DNA from: Daldinia sp. FL1419
Lineage: Eukaryota; Ascomycota; Sordariomycetes; Xylariales; Hypoxylaceae
Direction of reading: 5' to 3'
Assembly (NCBI GenBank): GCA_025201765.1
Contig: MU623356.1
Location: 297,829-361,828, forward strand
DNA length: 64,000 bases
Shown: one piece after another, positions 53,201 through 64,000 of the stretch
Layout: each line of letters starts with the position of its first letter
Position numbering within the stretch: position 1 is the stretch's first letter
The notes under the pieces: generated by a model
Databases searched by the model: none
Told to the model about the DNA's origin: nothing
Seen by the model: the letters and a program-made list of their open reading frames with translations, nothing else
Made by a program: the position numbers and the translations under genes

Positions 53201-56200
53201 TTTCTCCTAGACCTAAGGTTAGGTGGTTACCCGGTCAAGTACTGACGGTGCATTGTTATCGTCGTCGGTGTTCTTGATTTTGGCCCCCGCCTGTGGAGTC
53301 TGTGGCTCGACTGGTTCCTGTTGGTAGACCCAAGCTCGTTGTCGGCGGCGGTGTTTTTCGTCGAAAGCGGTCCACATAATGCGGCACTACACGATTATGG
53401 ATCGGTAGTCTTGTCAGGGGGGGCGTCAGTAAGATGTATGTATGTATATCATGCTATTCTCGCACGAAACTCTTTCCCCTTTTGCCGGATTCTCGGTCTC
53501 GAACTGCATTCTTGATATGGGGTTGAGCGGGTTGAGCGGGTTTCACTTATAAGCCACATCACGTCAACATCTCTTCAGCGTGCCAGGTACAACGCCTCCA
53601 AAAAGGCTGCCCCCCCATTGATCAATGGCATTGATAGGAGTGAGGGGTCCTGAGGGGTAACACGAAGGAAAGATTGGGTGCCCCGTGTGGCTATTTTAAG
53701 GAGGCATCGATCTCCACATCTCCAGCTTTCATCGCCATATAAACGGCTAATGTATGTATTTGCCTAACCTAGGTGTTTATTACACACTTACAAACCCAGC
53801 TGAGGTCTTAACTAACCGGCTAGCCTGTAGCGAGCAGCCTCGACTCCTGCCCGTTGATAGGTTATTCGGTGCGCTCACCACTTTACTAGCTAAACCGCCT
53901 AGTGTTTTCTCGGAAGGAGGTAAGGCGAATAAGGAGATAGGCAAGCTACATCGTAAGTAGATGGGATTCGGGTGTTTCCAATGTCTGCATCCGTTCCGCT
54001 GTGATCTAAACAATTTAGAGAAATTCGAGGCTTCCCGCCATTACTCTTGCACCGCCTAGTAAAAAAGGCGGGTTTGTTGAGGTTTTGTAGACCGAGGTAA
54101 AATGATAGATGATAGGGTTGAGCACTTCAGGAGGCACTACATGGACGTGATAATATAAGACGGCAGTGATTCGTGATAGGGAGCCGTCGGATCGTGACGG
54201 CACGGCAAGACGCCATATCCATGACAATCAGGCAGGACCTTGTATCGTGTTTCAACATCGATTGGCCGCAACGCTCGACGGGCTCTATCTGGTATCCTTT
54301 TACAATGCACAACTAGGATGCGCCGCAATCTACCTGGGTAACACTCGTATGCGTGTCTCGCTACCTAGCAGCTATTTAATCGTTGACGGCCCTTGGAATA
54401 ACTATAACTCGATAATTACAAGAGGAATCCCTATCCTGTGAGACGTGGATAAAATAAGCTTTCCACATTTGTCTTTATTTGCAGTCCAGCAAGCCGTTTT
54501 CCGTGGAAGGAATACATAATGGCAGACCGGAGAATTTAGGATAAGGCGAACCACGAGCAGGATTTTCTTTTTCCCCCCCAGGCGGATGGATACACAAAAG
54601 GCGATGGCAATTAGATCAATATGTAGGTGTGTATATGAAGTGTAATTATGGGATGACGGGATGTGCCAGACGCTGTCGATAATTGGTGGTACGACCTGCT
54701 TGTTCCCCATGGGTACAGCTTGCTCATGTTGTGATTCGTGGCAGCAGGCGACGGTATACGACTAGCTACTGGTTGCAATAGTAGATGGTTGGGCGCGGGT
54801 TTCCCCAGCAGGGAGGACAAAGATTCATAAGTGAAGCGGCAAGCATTAGTTAGATATGTTAGCACTGCGCTGGCGGTGGATATTCGCCACTTGATAGGGG
54901 TATGATGGGATGAAGCCTACTCATGAGGTTGTTTGCGTTTGGGTGATCGTCAACGTAGGCACAATATTCGACTGCATCGTATACTAGAGATGCTGGAACG
55001 GGAAAATACGAGAGATCTTGCAAGCTCTTCCGCTTCCGGACTTAATGTACGCCGGACGTATAAAGCCGGGCGAAGTGAATATTTAGCTAAAATTCTCTTA
55101 TTATATTATGACAAGTAAACAAGCCTGCCTTGCTTGTAAGACTTGGAATAAGCACTTGCGCAACTAAAAGTGCGATTTTCCATGATAATTAATCTATATT
55201 ATGGGGTTATATCTTCCTACGCATATGTAGGTATATATAGATATTGACGCAAATTTTTCTTTTGCTGTAAGAATCGAATGCTTCTACAAGACTAGGTTAG
55301 ATGCTCTAGACGCCCTAGAAAGCGCCCCCCCCAAAAATGTATGCTGCGTATATGTAATGAGGCGTGAGTGTTAGCGAGCGTACGTCAGTGAAATCAGAAA
55401 AATGTTGCACTTGTAATGTATCTCAAACCATTATGAGATATACGATGCATCCGGCTATTGTAGCATATGTAGCCAATGTAGCCAATGTAGCCATCTGTGG
55501 GATATGAAGCATACACCAAGAAAATGTCGTAAACTTGCAGTAGTCTTACACAACTTAGCGGCGCCTAAAAAGGATTCTCCTGAGAGGAGTATTTTGTTAT
55601 ACACGAACCGAACACCTGGAACTACCGCACCCAGACACAAGGGCCAGACACAAGGGCCAGACACGGCCGGGACACAAGGATTACATAGGTAACTAATGCA
55701 TCGCGCATTGCGCATTTAGGGCTGTAATTTCGAGTCGTCGAGGTTGTCTCTATGGTTGCTTTAGTTACCTACGTTGTATTGCTTATAATATTGTTAATAG
55801 TATCTTTCTTAGCTTCTGGGTTTGATGCTCCCGACATTACCGGCTGATGCAAGCTCCAAGTTTCCGTAAGAAACCTGTAAGATGGATATAAGACGTTTGA
55901 TTAGGAGGCTTTTTTTTTTCTTCCCCTTGGACCTTCAAACATAACACCGAAAGCCTGCCTTATTAGGGGCGGTCGGCAAGGGAATGGCATGCAAGCTTAG
56001 CTTTCTCGTCGTTCAGTACATAATAAAATAAAAAAGTACTAAAACCCAAGGCCAATGGGAAGAAACGATAGGTCTCGGATAGTGAAATGGCGCTAGTAGC
56101 AAGTTGCATCAAGTCCCCATTTTGTTCATCTTCCCCGTTTCTCTCTCCCCCATCCAAGACTTTGCTAATAACAAGGGCGACAATAAATAAATAAAATAAT

Positions 56201-57894
56201 ACTAACATCATCAGTTATGCGGAGTGAACGCCCGAAAAGTGGGCGAAACTGTACAAGGACAGATGCAAAAAATAAAGTCCCACTTGATTTGAGTCGAGTT
56301 GGGAGATTATCCTTTGCTCTTTGAATATATAGGTAACTCTGATACAAAAGATTGAATATATTGTTGCATGATTTCAATACTCTTGATGCCTTTAAGATTT
56401 CCAAGTCGAGGTACTTCTCGAATAATATACGATAAACGGCAATGCCCAGAAAGGGAACCAAGGAGAATTAAGTTAAGCATAAATCAATCTAAGTCAAAAA
56501 AGTTCAAAGTCATCTTACGTAACATGGAATAAAATACGTAGATGCGTCAATTGAATGTTTTTCTTTAGATGCTTTTCCGTCTCAAATACCTATGACCAAC
56601 ATTTGAAATCTTCTTATGTCAGTCTTTCGGTATGGATGTTTTAACTTTGGAAGCGTTTGCCGGATCCAAAATAATTATACGCTAGTACCTATTCATCAGT
56701 CTATCTACCTCATAGCATTATGGAATCGTCTTAAACATGACCTTGTTCTTTGGCTTCTAACTTCTAGCTAGCTTCGAACGTCACTAGGTTAGGTCGAATA
56801 TAGTACAACTACGTAGGTTATGCACTGTTAGCCGGGTCAAGTATTGTACTGTGCGCGTTAGGGAACCCGCATTGCATATTGCAGGACAGACATTTACAGG
56901 CCTTGCCCTTGGCATACGGTCTCGCCGTCTGTTTTGCTTGGGTTTATTAGTCGTCTCAGACCATCGAGGATACTGTTTCGCACGGTATGCACTGTACGGA
57001 CTTGTTGCAGCTTGCGGAGTACCTGGGTACCTGGGTGGTATTGCGAGTATTGCGTGTCGTGTAACCGCACGGTACTTGATATGCGCGGTCTCGTCGAAAA
57101 ATAGCACCTGCATCTACATTACATGCCCACTATCTAGGTACCTAGGTAGGTAGTATGTATGGCCTGGAGGAGCCTGTATTTTACATTTTTCCCTGGTTTG
57201 TTGTTGCAACGGTCGAGTTCAAAGTCAAGCACCCGAGTACTCGAGATAACCCAATTAGGTAATATACATGGGAAGGTACTCCGCCGATGGGCATCTGGGG
57301 ATACTTATGTAAGGTACATGACAGGGTTAAGGTATGTACATTGAGACTTTCCTCATTTTACTGGGGAATCTGTGGCTTTAATCTTAGATCGTCGAATGTA
57401 CGTAGGTACATTCACTTACATCCACATACCTCCATTCACTACCTAGGTATACACTAATTAGAAGTGTACATGAAAATAGGTACCTCATGTAACTTTACAA
57501 GCCGGGGCCGCTTGTAGTATCCAGCTCCGTAAACATCCCAGGGACTTTATTTTTCGGTAATCAAAAGAACCCAATCCTCGCTCACCAATGTCTTCTTCTT
57601 CTCGTTCCCAAGCAAGATTCAGGTTTAGTCCCGTAATTGTTACAACAGTACCTTGCTATGCAATTCCTTGTATGTTTCCGCTGCTGCAGCTTACCCTCCC
57701 GGGATTGAGACTGTTTTCTTATGCTCTCTTTTCCTTATTATTCCTATCTTTGTAGTTGGAGGTGTTTTTTTCTTCTTCTGTTTTTTTGCATAGCATTGAA
57801 GGTAGGGAAGAAAGAGAGAAAGAGATATATGTTAGGCCTATCCAAAGGAATTATAGCAATAACGGACGACCTTACGACTACATCTAATCCCGAA

Positions 57895-57985
57895 GCAGCA
57901 ACAGCAGAGCAGCAGCATAACAACAATAACAACAACAATAACAATAACAGCAGCAACAGCAGCAGCAGCAGTAGCAGCAGCAGCG
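57895..57985. repeat. CAG/AAC trinucleotide repeat tract
   Basis: Mixed CAG and AAC/AAT triplets, some 500 bases upstream of the next gene. A 110-codon plus-strand frame (57721-58053) reads through it as Asn and Ser runs; its upstream part resembles nothing, so I do not call it a gene. Confidence 0.85.
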
Positions 57986-58509
57986 GCCACAACGACAACG
58001 ACAAGAACAACGGCAGTAATAGCGATTCGTCCTTACTGCCCCTTTTTAATTAATTCTCTTCAACTTGTTTACTTACCTTTTTCGAGGAGGAGGGGAGAAA
58101 GAGAGAGAGGCTACAATCTTTCTTTTTTACTCTTATATCAGAACTATATAATTTGGAGTCGGCGGATTTGTCCAATCGCTTCTTCAACTGGGTCATCCGT
58201 AGGGGACACCCAAAGTAAATATTGGTCCATCCTATCCGCACAAAAACAAAGTCCCAAATCGTCGCGCCAGGCCACTCGACCTTCGACCGCCGACCCAAAC
58301 TACTTCCCCAGTGTACACGCATTCGATACCGAAAGTTTTATAAAAATCTAGAATTTTTTTGTATCTTCGAACCTCTCTTCCAACTCGAAATATCCTCATG
58401 TCTCGATGAACAATGGTCACGAGAGCGTCACTAAGAGTTGACTTTTCTTTTCTACGCCTCTACATAGAAGGCAGCTCTCCTCTGTTCTCCTAACGGGCTG
58501 TGTTTTAAG

Positions 58510-61500
58510 ATGCAGACCGTTCCGAGTGTAAGTTAGGCCTTATCTACCGATATAATCTACCAGCTACACTCCATTCGTTTGTTGTAAAGGATTGCCTACC
58601 TACGTACCTACCTACCTAGGTAGTCAGTCTATTATTATAGATAAAACCCTCCTCTAGTCACTTAGTTACCCAACTACTATATGTAGCGAGAAAAAAAAAG
58701 AAAAAAAAAGGATGACTCGATTGTTATCCTTTTGTTCCCTCTACACTGTTGCCCCATCGTCCCCTCTAGTTTATTGGTCTCTTAAACTTCTAGTTTGCTT
58801 TTATAATTGGGACGACAGCTGACGTGAATTAGCTCATTGGAGCCGGTACTGCAGTTGCCGCTGCGGCAACGGGTCTGGCATTTGGCGAACTAACAGAAGA
58901 GCAGTCTTTGCGCCCGAACACAAGCAAGAGAAGATCGATAATAACCGATCGAGATTTCTTAAGCGTCTTTTCATCTCGACCTGGGACAACGAGCTCCGCC
59001 ATTCCTACTGCCTCGAATAATGATTTTATGCAAGATTCGGCCCAACAATCTTCGCAGCCAAGTACGACGAGTCGACAACGAAATCCTCGAGATTCTTCAC
59101 AGACGCAAATAATACATACCAAGTATTCGTTCGCGAGACACCCATCGACTAGACAGGCCGACTTTACGCCTGCGACGCCCATTACTGAAGATTCGCGTGA
59201 TTCCTTATCTTCGAGCAGTTCTTGGATACGAAGACTCTCTATACGACCACTCTCCCAACACGGAAGCTTTAGATCGAGCGTCGGTCCCGACTCACCATCT
59301 ATAACCTTTTCTCACGGATCTGGGGCGCCGATCCTATCGCCCGTGGGGCATCCGCCCCCTCAACCGCCTCGGAATAAGTTGGTTAAGCGTGCATCGGCTG
59401 CCAACGGTGGGAATTCGAGCCCTTTAGTGCGGAGAGGATCAAAAACGCAGATGACATTACGCAGACCGGCCACAAGTCACCAACGATCCGCTACGTTGCA
59501 TCAGCAGGTCAACGACGAAACTCTGCAGCCGTTACCAGATATAACTCTTGATCAGTCCAGTCGTCCCCGGGCCCAGACACTGACAAGCCCCGCCGAGCCT
59601 AATTTCGGTGCCAATAAGCCATCGAGGTGGAAGTCGTTTTGGCATTCTCGAATAACTCGAAGTCCAGCTAAGTCATCACCGCTGAGGGGCAACGACGGCA
59701 CTGGTGTACCAGGAATAAAGCGAGTCTCCGCACAGCGCCAAAACCGACAGCCAGTCTACCTGGTGGTGCCTGGCTCTCTTGCTATGGGCTCTTCCGCTTT
59801 GGAGGTTCCAACCGGTGACCTTCCCGCATCAGAGAATCAGTCTAACAGCGACAGCAGCCCGCAGTCGTCGGCGGAGTCTTCAAATTCCTCAGAATCCCCC
59901 GAAGGCACGCCCGCTAAACAACCTCGACGCTCTATTTCGATGCATTTCACCTCGACTTCGAACTGGATACCGAAAACTGGGAGTATTCGACGCCGCAAGC
60001 GTGGTGAAACTGTATGCGAGACGAAACGACACGTATCTGCTCCGGCCACAACAGGCACAGGCTCGACGCTTGCTCTCGATGGGGCAGGCCAGGAAGAGTT
60101 TCCGAAGGGTATTGACGGGCTGGACGTTAGGGCAGAGCTATCTATTGTACCTCGTCCTGCAACTCGCAAGCGAAATACTTCATCCCCCTTGCCACCTATA
60201 AATCGACTTTCGAGCTTTCATATAGATTTGAACAAGTTTGGCTCATTATCACCGAGCTTGCAATCCCAGTTTAATGATTCAGCGACTAATACAGCGGTAA
60301 CCCCTAGAACTGTTTCTAACACGTCGCAGGCTCGCACGCTGGAACGAGCATCTACAACTGGTAGCTCTGAATACTATCGTGGTTTTATGTCTGGAGATGA
60401 TGACGATACGGATTTCAAGACGGATACGCCGTTTGACTCGATACGGACGGCAGCATCGGTATGCCAAAAAGGCCTCGATAGTCCGCTAGAGTCCATGTTT
60501 GACGAGTCGCCCCCAAGCACTACCGGTCATAATATTAAGCCGAAACGATTGTCAATTCAAGATATTTTGGGCCCGTCATTTGACGGTGGGAATAAGATTA
60601 TGGAAGAAGATGAGGGTATATCCACTCCTATCCGGGGAGTGTACAGTGGAGCTGAATCGCGGTTTCTCACAGCGGATTTTGAAAACGGGAACGGGTTTGG
60701 CACCATACCACCTTCTCCTAGTTTCGTTGCGCGCGGAGATACTTCTCGATTTTCGCTGGATGACGACGACGATCTCGATTGGGACAAGGAGGACGATAAC
60801 GGAATATATAACCATCTGTCCCCTCCCGGTTCTATGAATTCGCGAAAAGGTAGTCCGAGTTCCCGTCCTGCTTTGGCCAATATCAATGGCAATATCAATA
60901 TCAGGACTAAGGTACGGGTAGACTCCACGAGCGAGCGACCTAGGAGTACCGTTTTTGACTGGGCCGAACCTATGGCCCATGAAAAGTATGACGACGTTAG
61001 TTATATGAGACCGAAAACCGTCCATGGTAAACAGGAAATCGACATGAGAGGCGGGCGTTCCGCGAGTCGCAAGGGTCCTGTTCCCGCTCATGTGAGGAGT
61101 CAAAGCGTTCCTATCGTGCCAGAATTGTCTGAGACCGCGACCTCGACTCCTAAGTTTGGAACATGGGGGCTAGGCCAGAAAAATGTAAGCGAAGACTGGG
61201 ATGATGACTTCGAGTTTGAGGAAGAAGATGTCGATGGGCTATTTGCTGGGACAAACGAAGAAACAAAGGTTTCAATGGTTGTGCCCGCGTCGATTCAGGC
61301 TACCCAGCCTACAATCAGAGCACATTCCGGGCAGATCAGGGAGCTTTCGCTTTTGGTTAACGACCTAAAGCGACTGTGTCGACTTGGCCGTGAGATGGAC
61401 ATGCTTGGCGGGTCATCTGTGAAGCTCTGGCGAGAGGCCGAGGGCATCATTGCCCTCGCGTCGCCTGACGAAGATCCAGCAGAGGCTCCCGATTCCAAAC

Positions 61501-62129
61501 TCGATTCTTCCGACGCTCCTCGATTGATGGACCAGGATTTTGACGGTGCTTCTAATGATCCCGACAGACCCTCCAGGGTGACAGAGAGCCAACGAAACGC
61601 CGTTGTACGTGATCGCCCCTCTGGTCGCCGTCGCTCCGTCTTCTCCCCAGAGGATGATATCTTTGGTACTTGGGATCACGTTGATGAACCGGCCCTCGAT
61701 CGGCCGGCAACTCCAGAAAACCAAGCCATCGACCCCGAATTTGGATCAACTAGCGTTGCCAGATCTGTTATGGAATCTATGCAGCCCCGGCATTCCAAAG
61801 TGAACGCAGGTCGCGAGTCATCTGGAAAGCTGAACTTTGATACAAATAGTCTGAAAGAGTTGGTTAAGCGAGCTAGCGATTTGAGAGATGGTTTATCCGA
61901 CCTTGTCCGCAAAGCAGATCACATAACGCCGAGCCCAGTACGAACTCCAAAACATACGAGGTCAGATGGAAGTCCTGCGTTTACGCGAGTCTTTGACGAT
62001 CCGACGTCCAGCCCTACGCGGCGGATACCCCACAGCCAGAGTAGCAACTCGATTCTCAGCAGTGGTTCAGTCGGGGCGTCTCCGTCCACGGGACTGAACC
62101 AACGTATGCAGATGATGACCGTTAGCTAG
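58510..62129 (+). CDS. Large Ser/Pro-rich low-complexity protein with acidic WDDDF motif; family not recognised
   Basis: The long frame 58833-62129 carries no ATG at its 5' end. A six-codon first exon (58510-58527, MQTVPS) with a perfect GTAAGT donor joins in frame across a 305-base intron to an acceptor at 58830-58832 (branch CTGAC), giving 1104 residues. If this is wrong, the first in-frame ATG is at 59028. After the join comes an Ala/Gly-rich hydrophobic stretch (LIGAGTAVAAAATGLAFG). Residues 40-600 are disordered and basic, full of S/T-P and RxxS sites. Acidic patches follow (LDDDDDLDWDKEDD, SEDWDDDFEFEEEDVDG). A compact helical block (SGQIRELSLLVNDLKRLCRL) begins near residue 840. WDDDF motifs occur in the Byr4/Bfa1 mitotic-exit regulators, but the N-terminus is unlike Byr4. 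A cytoskeletal or septation scaffold is only a guess. Confidence 0.65.
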
Positions 62130-64000
62130 AGGAACCCCTCTCAAGAACTTTCCCAGTCGAAAAAACACCCCGATCGCCCCCATCCTCGAACCCTTGTGGT
62201 CTAATTATAACGGGACTTGTGTATATGTAATGGCGCATGTATGATTTGCATAGCGTATGGGTCGGCTGTTAGTTTTTCTTTTATTGCAAGATTACATACA
62301 AAGGGAAACTTGCATTTCCGCTTAATTACCTCGAAGAAACGCCAACCAAGATTTCTGTTGGCCCAACGTCGATTACCGACCCAAGTAAAGAACTTGGCTC
62401 GTTTTACTTGATTCATATTCTCTGGTTTGAACCTGGATACAACCTTTAATGCGGATTCCTTGAGGAATCATTAATATTGGCTGCTATTTTTCCACCACGA
62501 CTCCAAGATCCATTCACGTCTGAACGTCTGCGAACGACGATATATCGCACCTATAGACTCGCGGAGTATTATGAATACGAATCACGACTACTGCATACCC
62601 AGACCACGCTCGCATAGATCGACGACCTAGTCAGTCGTATCGCACGAGATGGACTCACCAAGGGTTCTTAATTCTATACATAGATGGGGACTATGGGCGG
62701 TGGTAACAATCCCGTTGACGCAAGCAAACAACCTCAAATGGGGTTCGACAAGTCACCTCTGCCTCGCGTTATGCATAGTCCTTCCCCAAGGCAGATGAAA
62801 GGGGGTACCGAGACCGAGGTACTTCCAATGACATATGCATTCTCGTTTGTCTAGGACACGCCATGAGTTTCTTTTGGACGTCTCGACTTTACGATGCTCA
62901 TCATCATGCAGGAAAGCAGTTCGGTATGACGAATCACTTTGTATTTGATTTCAGCACGGATGAAAGAAAAACGAATTGATTAGTTTTTGTTTCATTCTTT
63001 TCCGTGGTTTTTTTTCTTCTTCTAAAAAGGTATGGCATTGGCATGGCACTTCGGTCTGGCACAGGCATATGGCATCAGGAGTGCATTCATTGTACATTGT
63101 ACAGGTAGACAGGTCGGCTTGGGTTATGGCAGGCTGGCTGAGGCCAAAAAAAAAACAAGTAGAAAATAAGAAATACCGGGCGACCGAATTTGGCCGACCT
63201 TATTAGGAATCATGCTGTAATCGTGTTATTTTTTTATTTTTTTTTTCTTGATGTTTGACGCTCGATACATGTCCCGCTTAAAATATATCAGTCGAGATCA
63301 TTGGGATTTGATATGATAGGATCGTGTTATCACTTATGGGGGTTGAAACCCACTCGTCATAGGAGCAAGCCACGTCTTATATATGTATGTAAGTTTCTAC
63401 ACCGCCAAGTATCGTGGCAAGGATACCGAAGTTGAGAATTGATTAATTAGCTATTCCGTCGTACGTATTTGTTAGTTTGCTGCGGAATAGAAGAAACGAG
63501 AATCTAGATCTAGGCAGCAGAATAGAGGTTGATTTATTATTAATTCTTTTTTAATTAGTTGGCGCATGAATATAGACCCGAGCTCACATTACTCAAATAT
63601 CCTAACCTAGGCAACAGGATAACTCAGTTAGGTAGATTTTGTAGGCACGTGCAAGTGGTTTATAATGGTGTAAGTGACTTGACTGCGTCACATATCCGTG
63701 TTGACAGCACCGCGTTGGTTGGAGTTGGATTTGTTGTTGTTGTTGTTGTTGCTGCTGTTGTTGATAAGGAGGCGCTTGGGGCTGCATAGGGGAAATGCAT
63801 AGGGGAGATGCATGGGGAGACGCAGGCCTAAGAAGTTAGAACAGACGGTTGCCAAGCACCCGTGGATACGGTATACAATACATGGGCAAATCAGGTAAAT
63901 TAGAAGTACGAAGGTCCGGGCCAAAAGTCTTGCACATGGTCCAAGCTTGACCACCGTATGCGATCGTCTTCGTTTTTTACCCATACTGTATTACATACCC
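62130..64000. other. Gene-free right end
   Basis: About 1.9 kb with no supported gene. Contains poly-T runs near 63010 and 63230 and a GTT trinucleotide repeat at 63731-63763. Confidence 0.5.
63731..63763. repeat. GTT/GCT trinucleotide microsatellite
   Basis: About eleven triplets of mostly TTG, interrupted by two CTG units. Confidence 0.9.

Larger units (their letters stand above)
50017..58509. other. Long gene-free region
   Basis: About 8.5 kb with no gene that I can support. Holds a GGGTTTTCCT tandem (50209-50238) in the GCN20 promoter, six ACCTAGGT palindromes (50603, 50615, 52767, 53767, 57140, 57441), AAAATACC repeats near 50655-50690, TGTAGCCAA repeats near 55465-55495, and CAG/AAC trinucleotide repeats near 57900-57985. 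The largest open frame (50920-51495, minus, 191 codons) has no family features. Confidence 0.45.

Noticed and set aside
53754..53960. 68-codon plus-strand frame (MYLPNLGVYY...) as a gene
   Set aside because: Short, isolated, and no family resemblance that I can name; it could be a relic but cannot be supported.
57721..58053. 110-codon Asn/Ser-rich frame upstream of the large low-complexity gene
   Set aside because: Mostly trinucleotide repeat; the non-repeat part has no family resemblance.

Overview
The window is nuclear DNA of a filamentous ascomycete, most likely a Sordariomycete; Xylariales is a guess from overall gene similarity only. The evidence is short introns (44 to about 130 bases) with GTnnGT donors, CTAAC or CTGAC branch sites and YAG acceptors, together with Pezizomycotina-type genes: a Tht1/KAR5-like karyogamy gene, Pex20, a Whi2-like BTB protein, L-galactonate dehydratase and a CPC1 gene with a regulatory leader. 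Exons were joined by hand from splice signals and reading-frame continuity. No splice site is backed by transcript data.

Layout, left to right. 0-5 kb: 3' part of a GH3 beta-glucosidase (+), an MpaB/DUF2236-type membrane oxygenase (+) and an aldo-keto reductase (-). 5.8-7.7 kb: a seven-exon KAR5/Tht1-like gene (-), intact except for one in-frame TAG. 8.18-8.61 kb: a 426-bp TA-flanked MITE in front of mitochondrial ribosomal protein uL6m (8.7-9.6 kb, +). 9.7-13.5 kb: 3'(2'),5'-bisphosphate nucleotidase (-) and a C3HC/Rsm1-like zinc-finger protein (+), sharing a divergent promoter. 15.5-19 kb: a Cu(I) P-type ATPase (+). 20.1-22.3 kb: a protein of unknown function (-). 23.8-24.7 kb: a decayed UstYa-like (DUF3328) gene. 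25.3-28 kb: a DUF1772 membrane protein (+) and L-galactonate dehydratase (+). 28.4-30.2 kb: an unusual flavoprotein/F-box/repeat protein (-). 31.2-31.7 kb: a second MITE with 60-bp perfect TIRs and a 9-bp target duplication. 32.4-34.3 kb: Whi2-like (-). 35.8-36.9 kb: Sec13 (-), divergent from Pex20 (38.0-39.1 kb, +). 39.1-43.5 kb: no gene seen. 43.5-45 kb: CPC1/GCN4-type bZIP factor (+) with a uORF-rich leader. 47.7-50.0 kb: Gcn20-type ABCF protein (-). 50.1-58.5 kb: a long stretch with no gene seen. 58.5-62.1 kb: a large low-complexity protein of unknown role (+). The rest is empty.

Functional links. CPC1 and Gcn20 act in the same pathway, general amino acid control, and lie next to each other facing tail to tail. 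Sec13/Pex20 and the nucleotidase/Rsm1 pair are divergent neighbours with shared upstream regions. The other genes look like ordinary dispersed housekeeping or accessory genes.

The most notable observations are: the single TGG-to-TAG type break in the karyogamy gene; the CPC1 leader, where the CPC1 frame stays open for about 670 bases upstream of its first AUG and is overlapped by a 38-codon uORF; two structurally well-defined MITEs; a UstYa-like pseudogene whose stop codons fit repeat-induced point mutation (RIP); and a palindrome, ACCTAGGT, found 15 times and only outside coding exons.
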